Below the pieces are notes generated by a model. The model saw only the letters and a list, made by a program, of their open reading frames with translations. It was not told the DNA's origin and made no database searches. The position numbers and the translations under genes were made by a program. Of a stretch of 64,000 nucleotides of DNA, positions 41,592 to 52,804 are shown in pieces; positions within the stretch are counted from its first letter, which is position 1; each line of letters begins with the position of its first letter. The DNA comes from Proteus cibi (GTDB lineage: Bacteria; Pseudomonadota; Gammaproteobacteria; Enterobacterales; Enterobacteriaceae). The stretch covers positions 167,220 through 231,219 of the forward strand of contig NZ_PENW01000031.1 in assembly GCF_003144405.1 (NCBI RefSeq), given 5' to 3'.

Positions 41592-42680
41592 TTAATGCTG
41601 TTGTGTTGCTCTACGTAAGCGACGCTTATGTCGTTTAATAAAACGAGCGACTCGCCACGCGCGTTTAATGCAATAACCATACATAACAAATGCAAGCAAG
41701 AATAATGCCAACATAAACCATTCAGGTACAAATGATAGGTTTTGACCGATAATACCAATCGCTGCTAATAACGCAGCTGACAAGGTAATCAGAATGAAAG
41801 CTTGGCGGGAAGTAAAACCTGCACGCATGATCAAATGGTGAATATGTTGACGGTCTGGAGAGAAAGGACTCATTCCTTTACGTAAACGGCGGTACATAAT
41901 TGCCACCATATCCATAAGAGGAATAGCAATTATCCATAATGCAGTGACCGCTTTAACTGGGCGAGGCTGAGTTTGTGTTGATGCGACCAATAACCAAATA
42001 ATGGTAAATCCAATCAGTGTACTCCCCGCATCTCCCATAAAGACTTTGAATTTTTTACCACAGACCCCTAAGTTTAAAAGGATATAAGGTAAGATTGCCG
42101 CGATAAATGAGAAGCACCAGAATGCAAGAGCTGAATTACCACCTTGATATAATAAAATACCAAGTGCGCCAAAAGAGACACAAGAAAGACCACCTAATAA
42201 TCCATCAATACCATCAACCATATTAAAGGCATTGATTGCTGCCCAAACAGCGAAAAGTGTAACAATATAGCCGAAAGGTCCTAAATGCATTTCCCAAGGA
42301 CCAAAAGCATGACCCAGAGTGTCAAGTTTTAATCCCGCACCCACCATCATCACGATCCCAACAAAAGCTTGGATTGTTGCTCTAATTTTGACACTAATAT
42401 CGAAGCGATCATCTAATGCGCCGATAAAAACAAGGAGTCCCGCACATGCCAGATATAATTCCTTATGGGGAATATAGATATCTGAAATATAAAATGCGAA
42501 AACAATACCAAAATAGACTGATATTCCTCCAACTAGAGGGATCAATCCATGATGTTTTTTACGATAATTCGGTTTATCCACGAGTCCAATTTTCTTTGCA
42601 ATTTTACGAGCCAGAAATAAAAATGCGAAAGAAAATAAGAACACATAAAAAACGCTTGTGCTCATTTTTAGTATATCCAC
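41592..42680 (-). CDS. wecA: UDP-GlcNAc:undecaprenyl-phosphate GlcNAc-1-P transferase
   Basis: Polytopic membrane enzyme that starts ECA (and some O antigens) on undecaprenyl phosphate. 362 aa. GALDDRFD, NMVDGIDGLLGG and the HIHH motif in PDRQHIHHLIMR are present. The start is GTG at 42680 (alignment with E. coli WecA); an ATG at 42665 is possible. First gene of the 12-gene ECA operon. Confidence 0.95.
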   Translation of the reverse strand: MDILKMSTSVFYVFLFSFAFLFLARKIAKKIGLVDKPNYRKKHHGLIPLVGGISVYFGIVFAFYISDIYIPHKELYLACAGLLVFIGALDDRFDISVKIRATIQAFVGIVMMVGAGLKLDTLGHAFGPWEMHLGPFGYIVTLFAVWAAINAFNMVDGIDGLLGGLSCVSFGALGILLYQGGNSALAFWCFSFIAAILPYILLNLGVCGKKFKVFMGDAGSTLIGFTIIWLLVASTQTQPRPVKAVTALWIIAIPLMDMVAIMYRRLRKGMSPFSPDRQHIHHLIMRAGFTSRQAFILITLSAALLAAIGIIGQNLSFVPEWFMLALFLLAFVMYGYCIKRAWRVARFIKRHKRRLRRATQQH

Positions 42681-43089
42681 AGTACTGTTCTCTATAATAA
42701 ATATAGCTGGTTATTTTACGCTTCCATGTGTTTTTATTCTTTTTTCCAGCCTCACCACGACGAGTTTATTCAAAACCCACCACCCTTCATCAATTATAAG
42801 TTTTCCTTAACTATTTTTTATTGATGCCATCGCTATTTTTATCAATTACTAAAACATGCAATATATATACCAACATCTCTCTAAAATATTGCAATCTAAA
42901 ATTAAATTACATCTATAAGAAAAACAAAAAACGCCACAACTATTGTGGCGTTTTCATCATATCGTCATTCTTACAAAGTAAACGAGCTTAACAGCATATA
43001 AATTGAGGTGATATTACTTATTCTGTAACAGAGCACACTATTTTAATAGTTTAATCCTATTCTCAGCTCAATCACTTTGTTAATCCACT
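42681..43089. other. rho-wecA intergenic region
   Basis: 409 bases between rho and the ECA operon. Apart from the rho terminator it is AT-rich and should contain the ECA promoter, but I cannot pick one with confidence. No gene seen. Confidence 0.5.
42916..42952 (-). terminator. Probable rho terminator
   Basis: On the minus strand AACGCCACAA (ATAG) TTGTGGCGTT, with a short loop, is followed by a T-rich tract. It lies about 140 bases past the rho stop. Confidence 0.8.
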
Positions 43090-44349
43090 TTATGAACGTT
43101 TCATAAAGTCGAAGAATTCTTCATTTGTCTTAGTCATTGCTAATTTATTAATGAGGAATTCCATTGCGTCAATTTCACCCATTGGATGAATAATTTTACG
43201 CAGTATCCACATTTTTTGTAGCTCATCTTGAGACGTCAGTAACTCTTCTTTACGTGTACCAGAACGATTGTAATCAATTGCCGGGAAAACACGTTTTTCA
43301 GCAATTTTACGAGACAGGTGTAATTCCATATTACCTGTACCTTTAAATTCCTCGTAGATCACTTCGTCCATCTTAGAACCCGTATCAACTAATGCTGTTG
43401 CAATGATAGTCAAGCTACCACCTTCTTCAACATTACGCGCCGCACCGAAGAAGCGTTTAGGACGATGTAATGCGTTTGCATCCACACCACCTGTTAACAC
43501 TTTACCGGATGAAGGAACAACGGTGTTATACGCACGCGCTAAACGTGTGATGGAGTCTAACAGGATGATAACGTCTTTTTTGTGCTCAACTAAACGCTTC
43601 GCTTTTTCAATCACCATTTCTGCAACTTGTACGTGGCGAGAAGCTGGCTCGTCAAAGGTTGAAGCAATAACTTCCCCTTTTACTAAGCGTTGCATTTCTG
43701 TCACTTCTTCTGGACGTTCATCAATCAGAAGTACCATTAATACGCAATCTGGGTAGTTATGAGCAATATTTGCCGCAATGTTTTGCAGCAACATGGTTTT
43801 ACCTGCTTTTGGTGGAGCAACAATAAGACCACGTTGACCACGGCCAATGGGTGCCGCTAAGTCAAGAACACGCGCGGTTAAGTCTTCTGTTGAACCATTA
43901 CCACGTTCCATGCGTAAACGATTATTAGCATGTAAAGGTGTTAAGTTTTCAAAGAGGATTTTACTGCGGGCATTTTCTGGTTTATCAAAGTTAACTTCAT
44001 TAACTTTTAGGAGGGCAAAATAACGTTCACCTTCTTTAGGAGGACGAATTTTCCCTGCGATGGTGTCACCAGTGCGAAGGTTAAAACGGCGAATTTGACT
44101 TGGAGAAACGTAGATATCATCGGGACCAGCAAGGTAGGAACTGTCTGCGGAACGTAGGAAGCCGAAGCCATCCTGCAATATTTCCAGCACACCGTCACCG
44201 AAAATATCTTCTCCACTTTTCGCGTGTTGCTTCAAGATAGAGAAAATAATGTCTTGCTTTCTCATTCGAGCCAGGTTCTCTAGCCCCATATTTTCGCCAA
44301 GTGCTATCAATTCTGATACCGGCGTATTTTTTAATTCGGTAAGATTCAT
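43090..44349 (-). CDS. rho: Transcription termination factor Rho
   Basis: Hexameric RNA-dependent ATPase that ends transcription. 419 aa, the E. coli length. The N-terminal helix bundle is followed by the cold-shock-like RNA-binding fold (GFGFLRS), then the ATPase: PPKAGKT Walker A near residue 180, LIDERPEEV, and [12 protein letters not shown]. There is little ribosome site before the ATG. A 565-base leader separates it from trxA. Confidence 0.98.
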   Translation of the reverse strand: MNLTELKNTPVSELIALGENMGLENLARMRKQDIIFSILKQHAKSGEDIFGDGVLEILQDGFGFLRSADSSYLAGPDDIYVSPSQIRRFNLRTGDTIAGKIRPPKEGERYFALLKVNEVNFDKPENARSKILFENLTPLHANNRLRMERGNGSTEDLTARVLDLAAPIGRGQRGLIVAPPKAGKTMLLQNIAANIAHNYPDCVLMVLLIDERPEEVTEMQRLVKGEVIASTFDEPASRHVQVAEMVIEKAKRLVEHKKDVIILLDSITRLARAYNTVVPSSGKVLTGGVDANALHRPKRFFGAARNVEEGGSLTIIATALVDTGSKMDEVIYEEFKGTGNMELHLSRKIAEKRVFPAIDYNRSGTRKEELLTSQDELQKMWILRKIIHPMGEIDAMEFLINKLAMTKTNEEFFDFMKRS

Positions 44350-44914
44350 AATGGTGGGTTCTTAATAACTCGGGGTAACTCTCGAACTATGAACGTGAAT
44401 AGTATAACAGCGAATCGCTGTCAGTTTCGTCATGTGTAAAATTACAGATTATAACTTTCTAACATAAGGGTATAACTAAAATGATAATGTTAGAGAGTGT
44501 TAATACTATTAGACCAGTCAGCTTTATCCCAGAGAAGTGACATTCATTTTCGCGATGCATGAGCGTACTTTCAACTTATGGGTTAGGAACATACTTGGAA
44601 AAATTTATATTCCTTGAATACTATAGATTATTCTAAGGCAACTTGACTGGTTAGATGAATTCAGATTACTTATATTAAATATCATATTAGATTAAATATC
44701 ATATCATGTTATTCAATTCTATTACTTTGCACGCTTGATATTCAATATCTCAGACTTATTTAATCATGTCTAATCATATTGACAAGTAGATCCGATATAT
44801 TATGTAAGTAAGTGGCGCTAACTTATCATGCTTCGAAGCGGACGTCTAGCGGTCAATAACAGAAATACTGACAAGGTCTAAACGTCCTACTTTATTTTTG
44901 ATATCTAAATCAAA
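44350..44914 (-). promoter_or_regulatory. rho leader region
   Basis: 565 bases between trxA and rho. It contains a TATAAT (44448-44453) just upstream of a 23-codon open frame. It also holds an ACCAGTCA/TGACTGGT inverted pair bounding about 140 bases (44513-44651), and an imperfect inverted repeat with GGACGT/ACGTCC ends (44839-44886). E. coli rho is autoregulated by termination in its leader; the same is likely but not shown here. Confidence 0.5.
44362..44433 (-). CDS. Possible RhoL-like leader peptide
   Basis: A 23-codon frame starting MTKLTAIRCYTIHVHS that ends 12 bases before rho. Its position matches rhoL of E. coli but the sequence is not clearly similar. There is no strong ribosome site; the ATG lies close to the predicted transcription start. 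Tentative. Confidence 0.25.
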   Translation of the reverse strand: MTKLTAIRCYTIHVHSSRVTPSY

Positions 44915-45241
44915 TTAGATATTTTCGTCTAAAAACTCTTTCAGTTGAGTTTTTGACAATGCGCCCACTTTAGTCGCAGCAACTGCACCGTTTTTGAATA
45001 AAATCAGTGTAGGAATACCACGAATACCGTATTTTGGTGCTGTCAGCGGGTTTTGATCGATGTTTAGCTTCGCAACTGTTAATTTACCAGCGTATTCTGT
45101 TGCAACTTCATCTAGAATAGGAGCAATCATTTTACATGGGCCACACCATTCAGCCCAGAAATCAACGAGCACAGGGCCGGTTGCATTTAATACATCAGCA
45201 TCGAATTTGCTGTCAGATAAGTGAAGGATTTTATCGCTCAT
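44915..45241 (-). CDS. trxA: Thioredoxin 1
   Basis: Disulfide reductase of 108 aa with the active site WCGPC (Cys33 and Cys36) and the conserved cis-Pro in [12 protein letters not shown] lies seven bases upstream of the ATG. Its stop codon is inside an ATATCTAA/TTAGATAT stem that may protect the 3' end. Divergent from rhlB. Confidence 0.98.
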   Translation of the reverse strand: MSDKILHLSDSKFDADVLNATGPVLVDFWAEWCGPCKMIAPILDEVATEYAGKLTVAKLNIDQNPLTAPKYGIRGIPTLILFKNGAVAATKVGALSKTQLKEFLDENI

Positions 45242-45360
45242 TGTTCTACTCCAAAGAATAATATTGACCGTACCAGTGTAACATTAAATAACAAAAGTCT
45301 GTCTGCATTTCAGCGGATAAACTTTTGTAATGCAACCCATAACTGATATTCTATTACATT

Positions 45361-46665
45361 ATGAGCAAAACATATTTGACAGAAAAGAAGTTTTCCGACT
45401 TCGCCTTGCATCCAAAAGTGATAGAAGCCCTTGAGAAAAAAGGGTTCTCTAATTGTACACAAATTCAGGCATTGACGTTACCTATCACTGTGAAAGGTCA
45501 AGACATTGCCGGGCAAGCCCAAACAGGAACAGGCAAAACGTTGGCGTTTTTAACCTCAACGTTTCATTATCTTTTAACACACCCTGCAAAAGAAGGGCAT
45601 GAAACCAATCAACCTCGTGCTCTTATTATGGCGCCAACACGCGAATTAGCCGTGCAGATTTATTCTGATGCTAAAGAGCTTGCGCAAAATACAGGGATTA
45701 AAATGGGTCTCGCCTATGGTGGCGATGGCTATGACGAACAACTCAAAGTATTAAGTAGTGGTGTCGATATTGTTATTGGCACAACAGGTCGTTTAATTGA
45801 CTACGTTAAGCAAGGTCATATTAACCTTAGCGCAATCCAAGTTGTAGTACTTGATGAAGCTGACAGAATGTACGATCTCGGCTTTATTAAAGATATTCGT
45901 TGGATTTTTCGTCGTATGCCCGTTGCGACTGAACGTATGAATATGCTGTTCTCTGCAACGCTTTCTTACCGCGTAAGAGAGCTGGCTTTTGAGCAGATGA
46001 ATAATCCTGAATATGTTGAAGTTGAACCTGAACAAAAAACAGGTTTTAGCATAAAAGAAGAACTCTTTTATCCTTCAAATGAAGAGAAAATGCGTCTTCT
46101 TCAGACATTAATTGAAGAAGAGTGGCCAGATCGCTGTATCATTTTCGCCAATACAAAACATCGTTGTGATGATATTTGGGCACACCTTGCCGCAGATGGA
46201 CACCGCGTTGGCTTATTAACAGGTGATGTTCCTCAGAAAAAACGTCTACGTATTTTAGAAGATTTTACCCAAGGTAATATTGATATTTTGGTTGCTACTG
46301 ACGTTGCCGCGAGAGGCCTTCATATTCCATCAGTAACGCATGTTTTTAACTATGATTTACCTGATGATTGTGAAGATTATGTTCACCGTATAGGTAGAAC
46401 AGGACGCGCAGGAAATAGTGGTAATTCAATCAGCCTTGCGTGTGAAGAATATGCACTAAATTTACCTGCAATTGAGACTTATATTCAACATGCTATTCCT
46501 GTGAGTAAATATAATAGTGATGCGTTATTAGCTGATCTTCCTGAGCCTAAACGCCGTCACCGTCCTCGCCAAGGTCAGCCTCGTCGCAACAATGCGTCAG
46601 TGCGAAATAATAGAGGAAATAATACTCAACGTAACAACCGAAATAAACGCCCGAGTCATCCATAA
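45361..46665 (+). CDS. rhlB: ATP-dependent RNA helicase RhlB
   Basis: DEAD-box helicase that unwinds RNA in the degradosome with RNase E. 434 aa. The Q motif ([15 protein letters not shown]... TQIQALTLP), [12 protein letters not shown] in [15 protein letters not shown] and the late [10 protein letters not shown] are all present. The C-terminal tail is basic and Asn/Arg-rich. gppA starts three bases after the stop. Confidence 0.97.
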   Translation: MSKTYLTEKKFSDFALHPKVIEALEKKGFSNCTQIQALTLPITVKGQDIAGQAQTGTGKTLAFLTSTFHYLLTHPAKEGHETNQPRALIMAPTRELAVQIYSDAKELAQNTGIKMGLAYGGDGYDEQLKVLSSGVDIVIGTTGRLIDYVKQGHINLSAIQVVVLDEADRMYDLGFIKDIRWIFRRMPVATERMNMLFSATLSYRVRELAFEQMNNPEYVEVEPEQKTGFSIKEELFYPSNEEKMRLLQTLIEEEWPDRCIIFANTKHRCDDIWAHLAADGHRVGLLTGDVPQKKRLRILEDFTQGNIDILVATDVAARGLHIPSVTHVFNYDLPDDCEDYVHRIGRTGRAGNSGNSISLACEEYALNLPAIETYIQHAIPVSKYNSDALLADLPEPKRRHRPRQGQPRRNNASVRNNRGNNTQRNNRNKRPSHP

Positions 46666-46668
46666 ATT

Positions 46669-48177
46669 ATGCTGAAATCCTCATCACTTTATGCTGCTAT
46701 TGATTTAGGTTCTAACAGTTTTCATATGTTAGTCGTTCGAGAGATCGCGGGTTCTATACAAGTCCTTTCCCGCGTGAAACGTAAAGTTCGACTCGCTGCT
46801 GGCCTAAACAGTGAAAATGAATTGTCAGAGCAGGCAATGGAACGCGGTTGGCAATGTTTACGACTTTTTTCTGAATATCTACGTGATATTCCGACTGAAC
46901 AAATCAGAGTCGTCGCAACAGCCACATTACGTATTGCTAAAAATGCAGATATTTTTGTCACAAAAGCGTCTGAAATATTGGGCAATACGGTTCATGTTAT
47001 TAGTGGTGAGGAAGAAGCACGCCTTATCTATCGTGGCGTTGCACATACCACGGGGGGTGCAGAGCAACGTTTAGTCGTCGATATTGGTGGTGGCAGCACT
47101 GAGCTGGTTACGGGTACTGGCGCTAAAACGACACAATTAATGAGTTTAAGTATGGGCTGTGTAACTTGGTTAGAGCGTTATTTTACTGATCGCTCTTTAA
47201 CTCAAGAAAATTTTGCTAAAGCACAAGACGCAGCCAAAATGATACTCGCTCCAGTAGCGGATAAATTAATTGAGCAAGGCTGGCAAGTGTGTGTGGGCGC
47301 TTCTGGTACTGTACAAGCATTGCAAGAGATCATGATTGCTCAAGGTATGGATGAATTAATCACCTTACCTAAGCTTGAGCGGCTCAAACACAAAGCCATT
47401 GAATGTGGAAAACTGGAAGAGTTGGAAATCGAAGGGCTGACTTTTGAACGCGCTTTAGTTTTTCCGAGTGGGCTGGCTATCTTAATCGCCATATTTGAAA
47501 CACTGCATATCGACAACATGATCTTAGCAGGTGGTGCATTACGAGAAGGCTTAGTCTATGGAATGTTACACCTTCCTATTGAGCAAGACATCCGCCAACG
47601 TACTCTTCGTAATGTTCAACGTCGATTTCAGATTGATATTGAGCAAGCGCACCGCGTTCAACAACTTGCAGAACACTTTTTTATCCAAGTCAGTAAGAGT
47701 TGGCAGCTAGATAATCGTTGCCGTGAGTTGCTTAATAGCGCCAGTGCATTACATGAAATTGGCCTAAGTGTCGATTTCCGCCAAGCACCTTCACATGCAA
47801 GCTATCTGATCTCTCATCTTGATTTACCGGGATACACACCTGCACAACGACGTTTATTGGCTTCTTTGCTGAAAAACCAAACAGGGATCATCGATCTTGC
47901 ACCTCTTAATCATCAAAACGCCTTACCGATAACTCAGGCTAATCGACTGGTGCGTTTACTGCGATTAGCCATCATTTTTGCTAGCCGTCGCCGTGATGAT
48001 ACTCTCCCTGCATTACGATTACGCACTGAAGATGAGAAACTCATTATTACACTGCCATATCAATGGCTTAATGAGCATCCATTACGTGCTGAAAATCTCC
48101 AAGAAGAGATCCAACTTCAGAGTTATGTCCATTGGTCTTTAATGATTGAAGAACAAAATAGTTCTCGTATAAGTTAA
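46669..48177 (+). CDS. gppA: Guanosine pentaphosphate phosphohydrolase GppA
   Basis: Converts pppGpp to ppGpp and also acts as an exopolyphosphatase. 502 aa. The ASKHA ATPase fold is seen in [26 protein letters not shown], and [10 protein letters not shown]; an HD-like C-terminal domain follows. The start is close to the rhlB stop, suggesting coupled translation. Confidence 0.96.
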   Translation: MLKSSSLYAAIDLGSNSFHMLVVREIAGSIQVLSRVKRKVRLAAGLNSENELSEQAMERGWQCLRLFSEYLRDIPTEQIRVVATATLRIAKNADIFVTKASEILGNTVHVISGEEEARLIYRGVAHTTGGAEQRLVVDIGGGSTELVTGTGAKTTQLMSLSMGCVTWLERYFTDRSLTQENFAKAQDAAKMILAPVADKLIEQGWQVCVGASGTVQALQEIMIAQGMDELITLPKLERLKHKAIECGKLEELEIEGLTFERALVFPSGLAILIAIFETLHIDNMILAGGALREGLVYGMLHLPIEQDIRQRTLRNVQRRFQIDIEQAHRVQQLAEHFFIQVSKSWQLDNRCRELLNSASALHEIGLSVDFRQAPSHASYLISHLDLPGYTPAQRRLLASLLKNQTGIIDLAPLNHQNALPITQANRLVRLLRLAIIFASRRRDDTLPALRLRTEDEKLIITLPYQWLNEHPLRAENLQEEIQLQSYVHWSLMIEEQNSSRIS

Positions 48178-48196
48178 TCTTTTTACTTATACAAAA

Positions 48197-48237
48197 TAAA
48201 AACCCCTTGAAGATCAATATGCCAAGGGGTTCATTTT
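48197..48237. terminator. Bidirectional terminator between gppA and rep
   Basis: AACCCCTTG (48201-48209) and CAAGGGGTT (48223-48231) between convergent genes, with A-rich and T-rich flanks. Confidence 0.85.
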
Positions 48238-48254
48238 ATCGATCACTCTCTAGG

Positions 48255-50279
48255 CTATTCTGGTTTATGCCTTGCCAGCATCGCTCTTAATCCTGCAACA
48301 CCTTTTTGTCCTTTCTCTTGTTTTTCTTCGGCGCTTAACACTTTCTTTTTATTGGTATCCCAATTCAAATCATCTTGAGGTAATTCATAAAGAAAGCGGC
48401 TTGGATCAGGTTTGATTAATTCACCGTATTGACGTCTTTCCTTACATAACGTAAACGTGAGTGTTTTTTGTGCACGCGTAATTCCCACATAAGCAAGACG
48501 TCTTTCTTCTTCTACATTATCTTCATCAATACTGCTTTGGTGTGGCAATATACCCTCTTCCATGCCCACTAGAAATACATGAGGAAATTCAAGGCCTTTA
48601 GAGGCATGTAATGTCATTAACTGAACTTGATCTAACTCTTCTTCTGTTTCTCCTCGCTCCATCATATCGCGCAAGGTAAAACGGTTAACGACTTGAGAAA
48701 GCGTCATAGGCTCATGTAATTCATCACCTTCAAGCATTTCACTCATCCATAAAAATAGCTGATTAATATTTTTCATCCTCATTTCCGCGGCTTTCGCGCT
48801 ACTTGAGGTTTCATATAACCAACTTTCATAATCCATTTCATGCAATAAATCACGTACAGCTAGCAGAGGCTCTCGTTCTGATTTTTGCACTATACGCGAC
48901 ATCCATTGTGAGAATGCTTGCAATGAATTCAAGCCTCGACCTGTTAATGTTTGGCTTAACCCCAAATCAAAACAGGCATTGTATAAGCTTTTATCTCGAA
49001 TTTTTGCCCACTCGCCTAACTTTTGAATTGTCATAGGTCCAATTTCACGACGAGGTTTATTCACAATACGTAAAAATGCCGCATCATCATCAGGATTAGT
49101 AATGACGCGTAAATAGGCCAAAATATCTTTTATCTCTTCTCGTGAGAAAAAAGAGGTTTCACCTGAAATACGATAAGGAATACGATTTTGCATCAAGTAT
49201 TTTTCAAAAATACGAGACTGATGGTTACCACGATAAAGGATCGCATAATCCTTATAATTAGTTTTATTAATAAAGTGATGAGCAATTAATTCGCCAGCGA
49301 CACGCTCAGCTTCATGCTCTTCATTATTCGCCGTTAAAACTCGCAGTTCATCACCATAACCTAATTCTGAAAATAATCGTTTTTCAAAAACATGAGGATT
49401 ATTTTCAATCAAGATATTCGCTGATTTTAGAATACGCCCAGAAGAACGATAATTTTGCTCAAGCTTAATCACATTAAGTTGTGGGAAATCTTTTTGTAAT
49501 AACACTAAATTTTGAGGACGAGCGCCACGCCATGAATAGATTGATTGATCATCATCACCAACAACTGTAAAGCGAGCTCTTTCGCCAACCAACCATTTGA
49601 CCAATTCATATTGGCTTGTATTCGTATCTTGATATTCATCCACCAGCAAATAACGAATACGTCGTTGCCAGCGCTCTCTCACTTCTTCATTCGTGCGTAA
49701 TAACATGGTTGGTCGGCTGATTAAATCATCAAAGTCGAGCACATTACAACTACGCAGATGTTGCTCGTAACGTCGGAAGCATTCGGCAAATGTATGATCT
49801 TGTTGCGATCTTGCCATTCCCATTGCTTGTTCTGGCGTCAGCATGTCATTTTTCCAGTTAGAGATTTGGCTCTTTAACTGAGAAAGTAAATCTTTATCTT
49901 CTTCTAATAAATCAGCCGTTAATTCTTTGAGTAGTGCCGATTGGTCTTGATCATCAAACAATGAAAATTTCGCTTTAATACCTAACGCTTTGTATTCACG
50001 TTTAATAATTTCTAATCCCAAGGTATGGAACGTTGAGATCATTAATCCCTTCGCTTCTTGACGACCTAAGGTTTGAGCAACACGCTCTTTCATTTCACGC
50101 GCAGCTTTATTGGTAAACGTAACCGCGGCTATTTGCTTAGCTGGGTATTGGCATTGACGAATAAGATGTGCAATTTTATTGGTAATAACCCGTGTTTTAC
50201 CTGAGCCCGCTCCTGCCAAGACCAAACAAGGACCTGACACATATTCCACTGCTTTTTGCTGACCAGGATTTAATCGCAT
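48255..50279 (-). CDS. rep: ATP-dependent DNA helicase Rep
   Basis: SF1 3'-5' helicase that clears proteins ahead of replication forks. 674 aa from the ATG at 50279 ([14 protein letters not shown]), which has GGAAAAAGT upstream; an ATG six codons earlier lacks one. [29 protein letters not shown] and LHASKGLEF are present. Confidence 0.96.
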   Translation of the reverse strand: MRLNPGQQKAVEYVSGPCLVLAGAGSGKTRVITNKIAHLIRQCQYPAKQIAAVTFTNKAAREMKERVAQTLGRQEAKGLMISTFHTLGLEIIKREYKALGIKAKFSLFDDQDQSALLKELTADLLEEDKDLLSQLKSQISNWKNDMLTPEQAMGMARSQQDHTFAECFRRYEQHLRSCNVLDFDDLISRPTMLLRTNEEVRERWQRRIRYLLVDEYQDTNTSQYELVKWLVGERARFTVVGDDDQSIYSWRGARPQNLVLLQKDFPQLNVIKLEQNYRSSGRILKSANILIENNPHVFEKRLFSELGYGDELRVLTANNEEHEAERVAGELIAHHFINKTNYKDYAILYRGNHQSRIFEKYLMQNRIPYRISGETSFFSREEIKDILAYLRVITNPDDDAAFLRIVNKPRREIGPMTIQKLGEWAKIRDKSLYNACFDLGLSQTLTGRGLNSLQAFSQWMSRIVQKSEREPLLAVRDLLHEMDYESWLYETSSSAKAAEMRMKNINQLFLWMSEMLEGDELHEPMTLSQVVNRFTLRDMMERGETEEELDQVQLMTLHASKGLEFPHVFLVGMEEGILPHQSSIDEDNVEEERRLAYVGITRAQKTLTFTLCKERRQYGELIKPDPSRFLYELPQDDLNWDTNKKKVLSAEEKQEKGQKGVAGLRAMLARHKPE

Positions 50280-50379
50280 ACTTTTTCCAAACTTCATTAA
50301 TCAAGAATATAACGGAGGATAATTGTAGCAGAAAGTGCATAGAAAGATGGTTCGGTTTTTTGAGCCTCATTTTATCTAA

Positions 50380-50426
50380 GTAAAACGAAGTTTAACCTTG
50401 TTTAATAAAGTTTTACCATGTATGAT
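50380..50426 (+). promoter_or_regulatory. Promoter and probable operator of the toxin-antitoxin pair
   Basis: TTGTTT (50398-50403), 17 bp, TATGAT (50421-50426). An inverted repeat GTAAAAC (50380-50386) / GTTTTAC (50410-50416) brackets the -35 element, as expected for autorepression by an antitoxin. Confidence 0.55.
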
Positions 50427-50451
50427 ATTTGAACAAATAAGGAGGTGTATT

Positions 50452-50700
50452 ATGAGTATAAAAAGCGAATTAATAGCCACTAAAATTGATGTTGAACTCA
50501 AAGAGGCTTTTGTTGCAATAGCTCGAAATAAACACAGACCTGCCTCTCAAATTTTAAGAGATCTCATTCGAGTTTATGTGGAAAGTAATCAAACCCAACC
50601 AAATGAAAAAACATTAAAAACTTTTGCAAAAACAGATAAAGGTGATGATGTTTTTTATGCCAAAGATGCCAATGATTTATTCAAAAAATTGGATATCTAA
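50452..50700 (+). CDS. RHH antitoxin, RelB/DinJ-like
   Basis: 82-aa antitoxin. The N-terminal half looks like a ribbon-helix-helix DNA-binding domain (ATKIDVELKEAFVAIARNK, RPASQILRDLIR). The C-terminal YAKDANDLFKKLDI is very like the toxin-binding end of E. coli DinJ. The ATG at 50452 has a very strong AAGGAGGTG. Its stop codon abuts the toxin ATG. Confidence 0.85.
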   Translation: MSIKSELIATKIDVELKEAFVAIARNKHRPASQILRDLIRVYVESNQTQPNEKTLKTFAKTDKGDDVFYAKDANDLFKKLDI

Positions 50701-50970
50701 ATGCGAAAAGTTAGCTATTCAGAACAATTCAAAAAAGATTTAAAACTCGCAGAAAAACGTGGGAAGGATATCAATAAACTAAAAGATATTATGCTGCTAT
50801 TAATGCAAGGAGGACGACTACCAATTCAATTGAAAGACCATCCATTAACTGGAAATTGGAAACCTCGTCGAGATCTTCATATTGAACCTGATTGGCTACT
50901 TATTTATAAAATAGAAGATGATACAGTCCATTTTGAAAGAACTGGTTCACATTCTGATTTATTTAAATAA
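50701..50970 (+). CDS. YafQ-family mRNA interferase toxin
   Basis: RelE-superfamily ribosome-dependent mRNase of 89 aa. All key YafQ residues are present with a constant offset of three: His47, His60, Asp64, Trp65, His84 and Phe88 (E. coli His50, His63, Asp67, Trp68, His87, Phe91). It starts immediately after the antitoxin stop. The only clearly accessory module in the window. Confidence 0.9.
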   Translation: MRKVSYSEQFKKDLKLAEKRGKDINKLKDIMLLLMQGGRLPIQLKDHPLTGNWKPRRDLHIEPDWLLIYKIEDDTVHFERTGSHSDLFK

Positions 50971-51032
50971 AAGACCGAATACCTAATTAATAGACTATGT
51001 GGCCTTTATTATTTTTAAATACACTTAGCGCT

Positions 51033-51160
51033 TATTTTTCTAAGCTATTTGCGCGAGAAGAAGGCGGCAAAGGAGGTTATCCCAAGGAACATACATTAGT
51101 ATGTGACTTGGGTAACCGAGTGTAGCCAACGCATTTATCGCGCAAGAGCAACGAAAAATT
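51033..51160. repeat. ERIC (IRU) repeat
   Basis: About 128 bases resembling the enterobacterial repetitive intergenic consensus. It has GAAGGCGGCAA, then a central palindrome with CATACATTAGTATGTG, then ACTTGGGTAACCGAG and GTAGCCAACGCA, all in the ERIC order. The ends form an imperfect inverted repeat around GCGCGA. It reaches the ilvC stop codon. Confidence 0.88.
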
Positions 51161-52634
51161 AGTTGCCAACGGCGATCTTCTTCATATCCGTCATATATCC
51201 ACGCAACGTTTTACCTACCGCTTCGATTGGGTGCTGACGGATAGCTTCATTGATATCACGTAATTGCGCATTATCGGTTCCATTATCTTGAACTTTCTTC
51301 GCTAAATCGCCAGATTGCAAGGTTGTCATAAACTCTTTCAACATAGGAACAACAGCAAATGAGAACAGATAGTTACCATATTCTGCGGTATCAGAGATAA
51401 CCACGTTCATTTCATATAAACGTTTACGAGCGATGGTATTCGCGATTAATGGCAACTCATGCAGTGATTCATAATAAGCTGACTCCGCAAAGATCCCTGC
51501 TTCAATCATGGTATCAAAGGCTAATTCAACACCCGCTTTAACCATTGCAACCATTAATACACCATGATCAAAGTACTCTTGCTCACTAATTTTACCCTCA
51601 TATTCAGGATAATTTTCAAATGCACTTGCTCCAGTCTCTTCACGCCATGTCAGCAAGTTTTTATCATCATTTGCCCAGTCAGCCATCATCGTTTCAGAGA
51701 ATTTACCTGAAATGATATCATCCATATGTTTCGCAAACAGTGGAGCCATGATCTCTTTCAGTTGTTCTGATAATGCATAAGCACGCATTTTCGCAGGGTT
51801 AGATAATCGGTCCATCATCAAGGTGATACCACCTTGCTTGAGTGCTTCTGTAATTGTTTCCCAACCGAATTGAAGCAACTTACCTGCATAGCCTGGTTCA
51901 ACACCATCTGCAACCATTTTGTCATAACATAACAGAGAGCCTGCTTGTAACATACCGCACAGAATAGTTTGCTCACCCATTAAGTCAGATTTTACTTCAG
52001 CAACGAAAGAAGACTCTAAAACACCAGCACGATGCCCCCCTGTTGCCGCAGCCCATGCTTTTGCAATGGCCATGCCTTCACCTTTTGCATCATTCTCCGG
52101 GTGAACAGCAATCAGTGTTGGAACACCAAAACCACGTTTATACTCTTCACGAACTTCGGTACCTGGGCATTTTGGTGCAACCATAACAACAGTGATGTCA
52201 TCACGAATTTTTTCGCCAACTTCAACGATATTAAAGCCATGGGAGTAGCCTAATGCTGCACCTGATTTCATCAGCGGTTGAACGGCTTGAACAACAGCAG
52301 AGTGCTGTTTGTCTGGCGTTAAGTTAACCACTAAATCAGCTTGAGGGATCAAAGCCTCATAAGTTCCGACCTCAAAACCGTTTTCGGTTGCACGACGCCA
52401 TGATGCACGTTTCTCATCAATCGCTTCTTGGCGTAAGGCATACGCGATATTCAAACCGGAATCACGCATATTTAAACCTTGGTTAAGGCCTTGTGCGCCA
52501 CAACCTACGATAACGACTTTTTTGCCTTTCAGGTAATTTGCTTCATCAGCAAATTCTTCGCGCGACATAAAGCGACATTTACCCAATTGCGACAACTGCT
52601 GACGCAGATTCAATGTATTAAAATAATTTGCCAT
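51159..52634 (-). CDS. ilvC: Ketol-acid reductoisomerase (class II)
   Basis: Second step of isoleucine and valine synthesis. 491 aa, the long enterobacterial form. The Rossmann motif is [10 protein letters not shown]; the two C-terminal knotted helical domains are complete. I chose the ATG at 52634 ([14 protein letters not shown]), with GGAG six bases upstream. Divergent from ilvY, which should activate it when acetolactate is present. Confidence 0.97.
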   Translation of the reverse strand: MANYFNTLNLRQQLSQLGKCRFMSREEFADEANYLKGKKVVIVGCGAQGLNQGLNMRDSGLNIAYALRQEAIDEKRASWRRATENGFEVGTYEALIPQADLVVNLTPDKQHSAVVQAVQPLMKSGAALGYSHGFNIVEVGEKIRDDITVVMVAPKCPGTEVREEYKRGFGVPTLIAVHPENDAKGEGMAIAKAWAAATGGHRAGVLESSFVAEVKSDLMGEQTILCGMLQAGSLLCYDKMVADGVEPGYAGKLLQFGWETITEALKQGGITLMMDRLSNPAKMRAYALSEQLKEIMAPLFAKHMDDIISGKFSETMMADWANDDKNLLTWREETGASAFENYPEYEGKISEQEYFDHGVLMVAMVKAGVELAFDTMIEAGIFAESAYYESLHELPLIANTIARKRLYEMNVVISDTAEYGNYLFSFAVVPMLKEFMTTLQSGDLAKKVQDNGTDNAQLRDINEAIRQHPIEAVGKTLRGYMTDMKKIAVGN

Positions 52635-52757
52635 GAGGGACTCCAAAATCGTTGTGTATGTGTTTGCTGTTATTATCCTCACTCTCTGTGAGGTGTTGCA
52701 TGACTTTACTATAGGGGATGAAAGCCATTGCTTAAATTGATATATTTACAAGATAGT

Positions 52758-52774
52758 GTTGCAAAAAATGCAAC
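52758..52774. promoter_or_regulatory. IlvY operator
   Basis: GTTGCAAAAAATGCAAC, a 6-bp perfect inverted repeat of the LysR type, in the 170-base gap between divergent ilvC and ilvY. Role assigned by position and family. Confidence 0.7.
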
Positions 52775-52804
52775 GTTCTTTTTTCTTACCTAAGGTGGCT
52801 GGCA

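Noticed and set aside
44795..44822. Second ERIC fragment (ATGTAAGTAAGTGGCG) in the trxA-rho gap
   Set aside because: Only the central pentamer-like repeat resembles ERIC and neither flank aligns.
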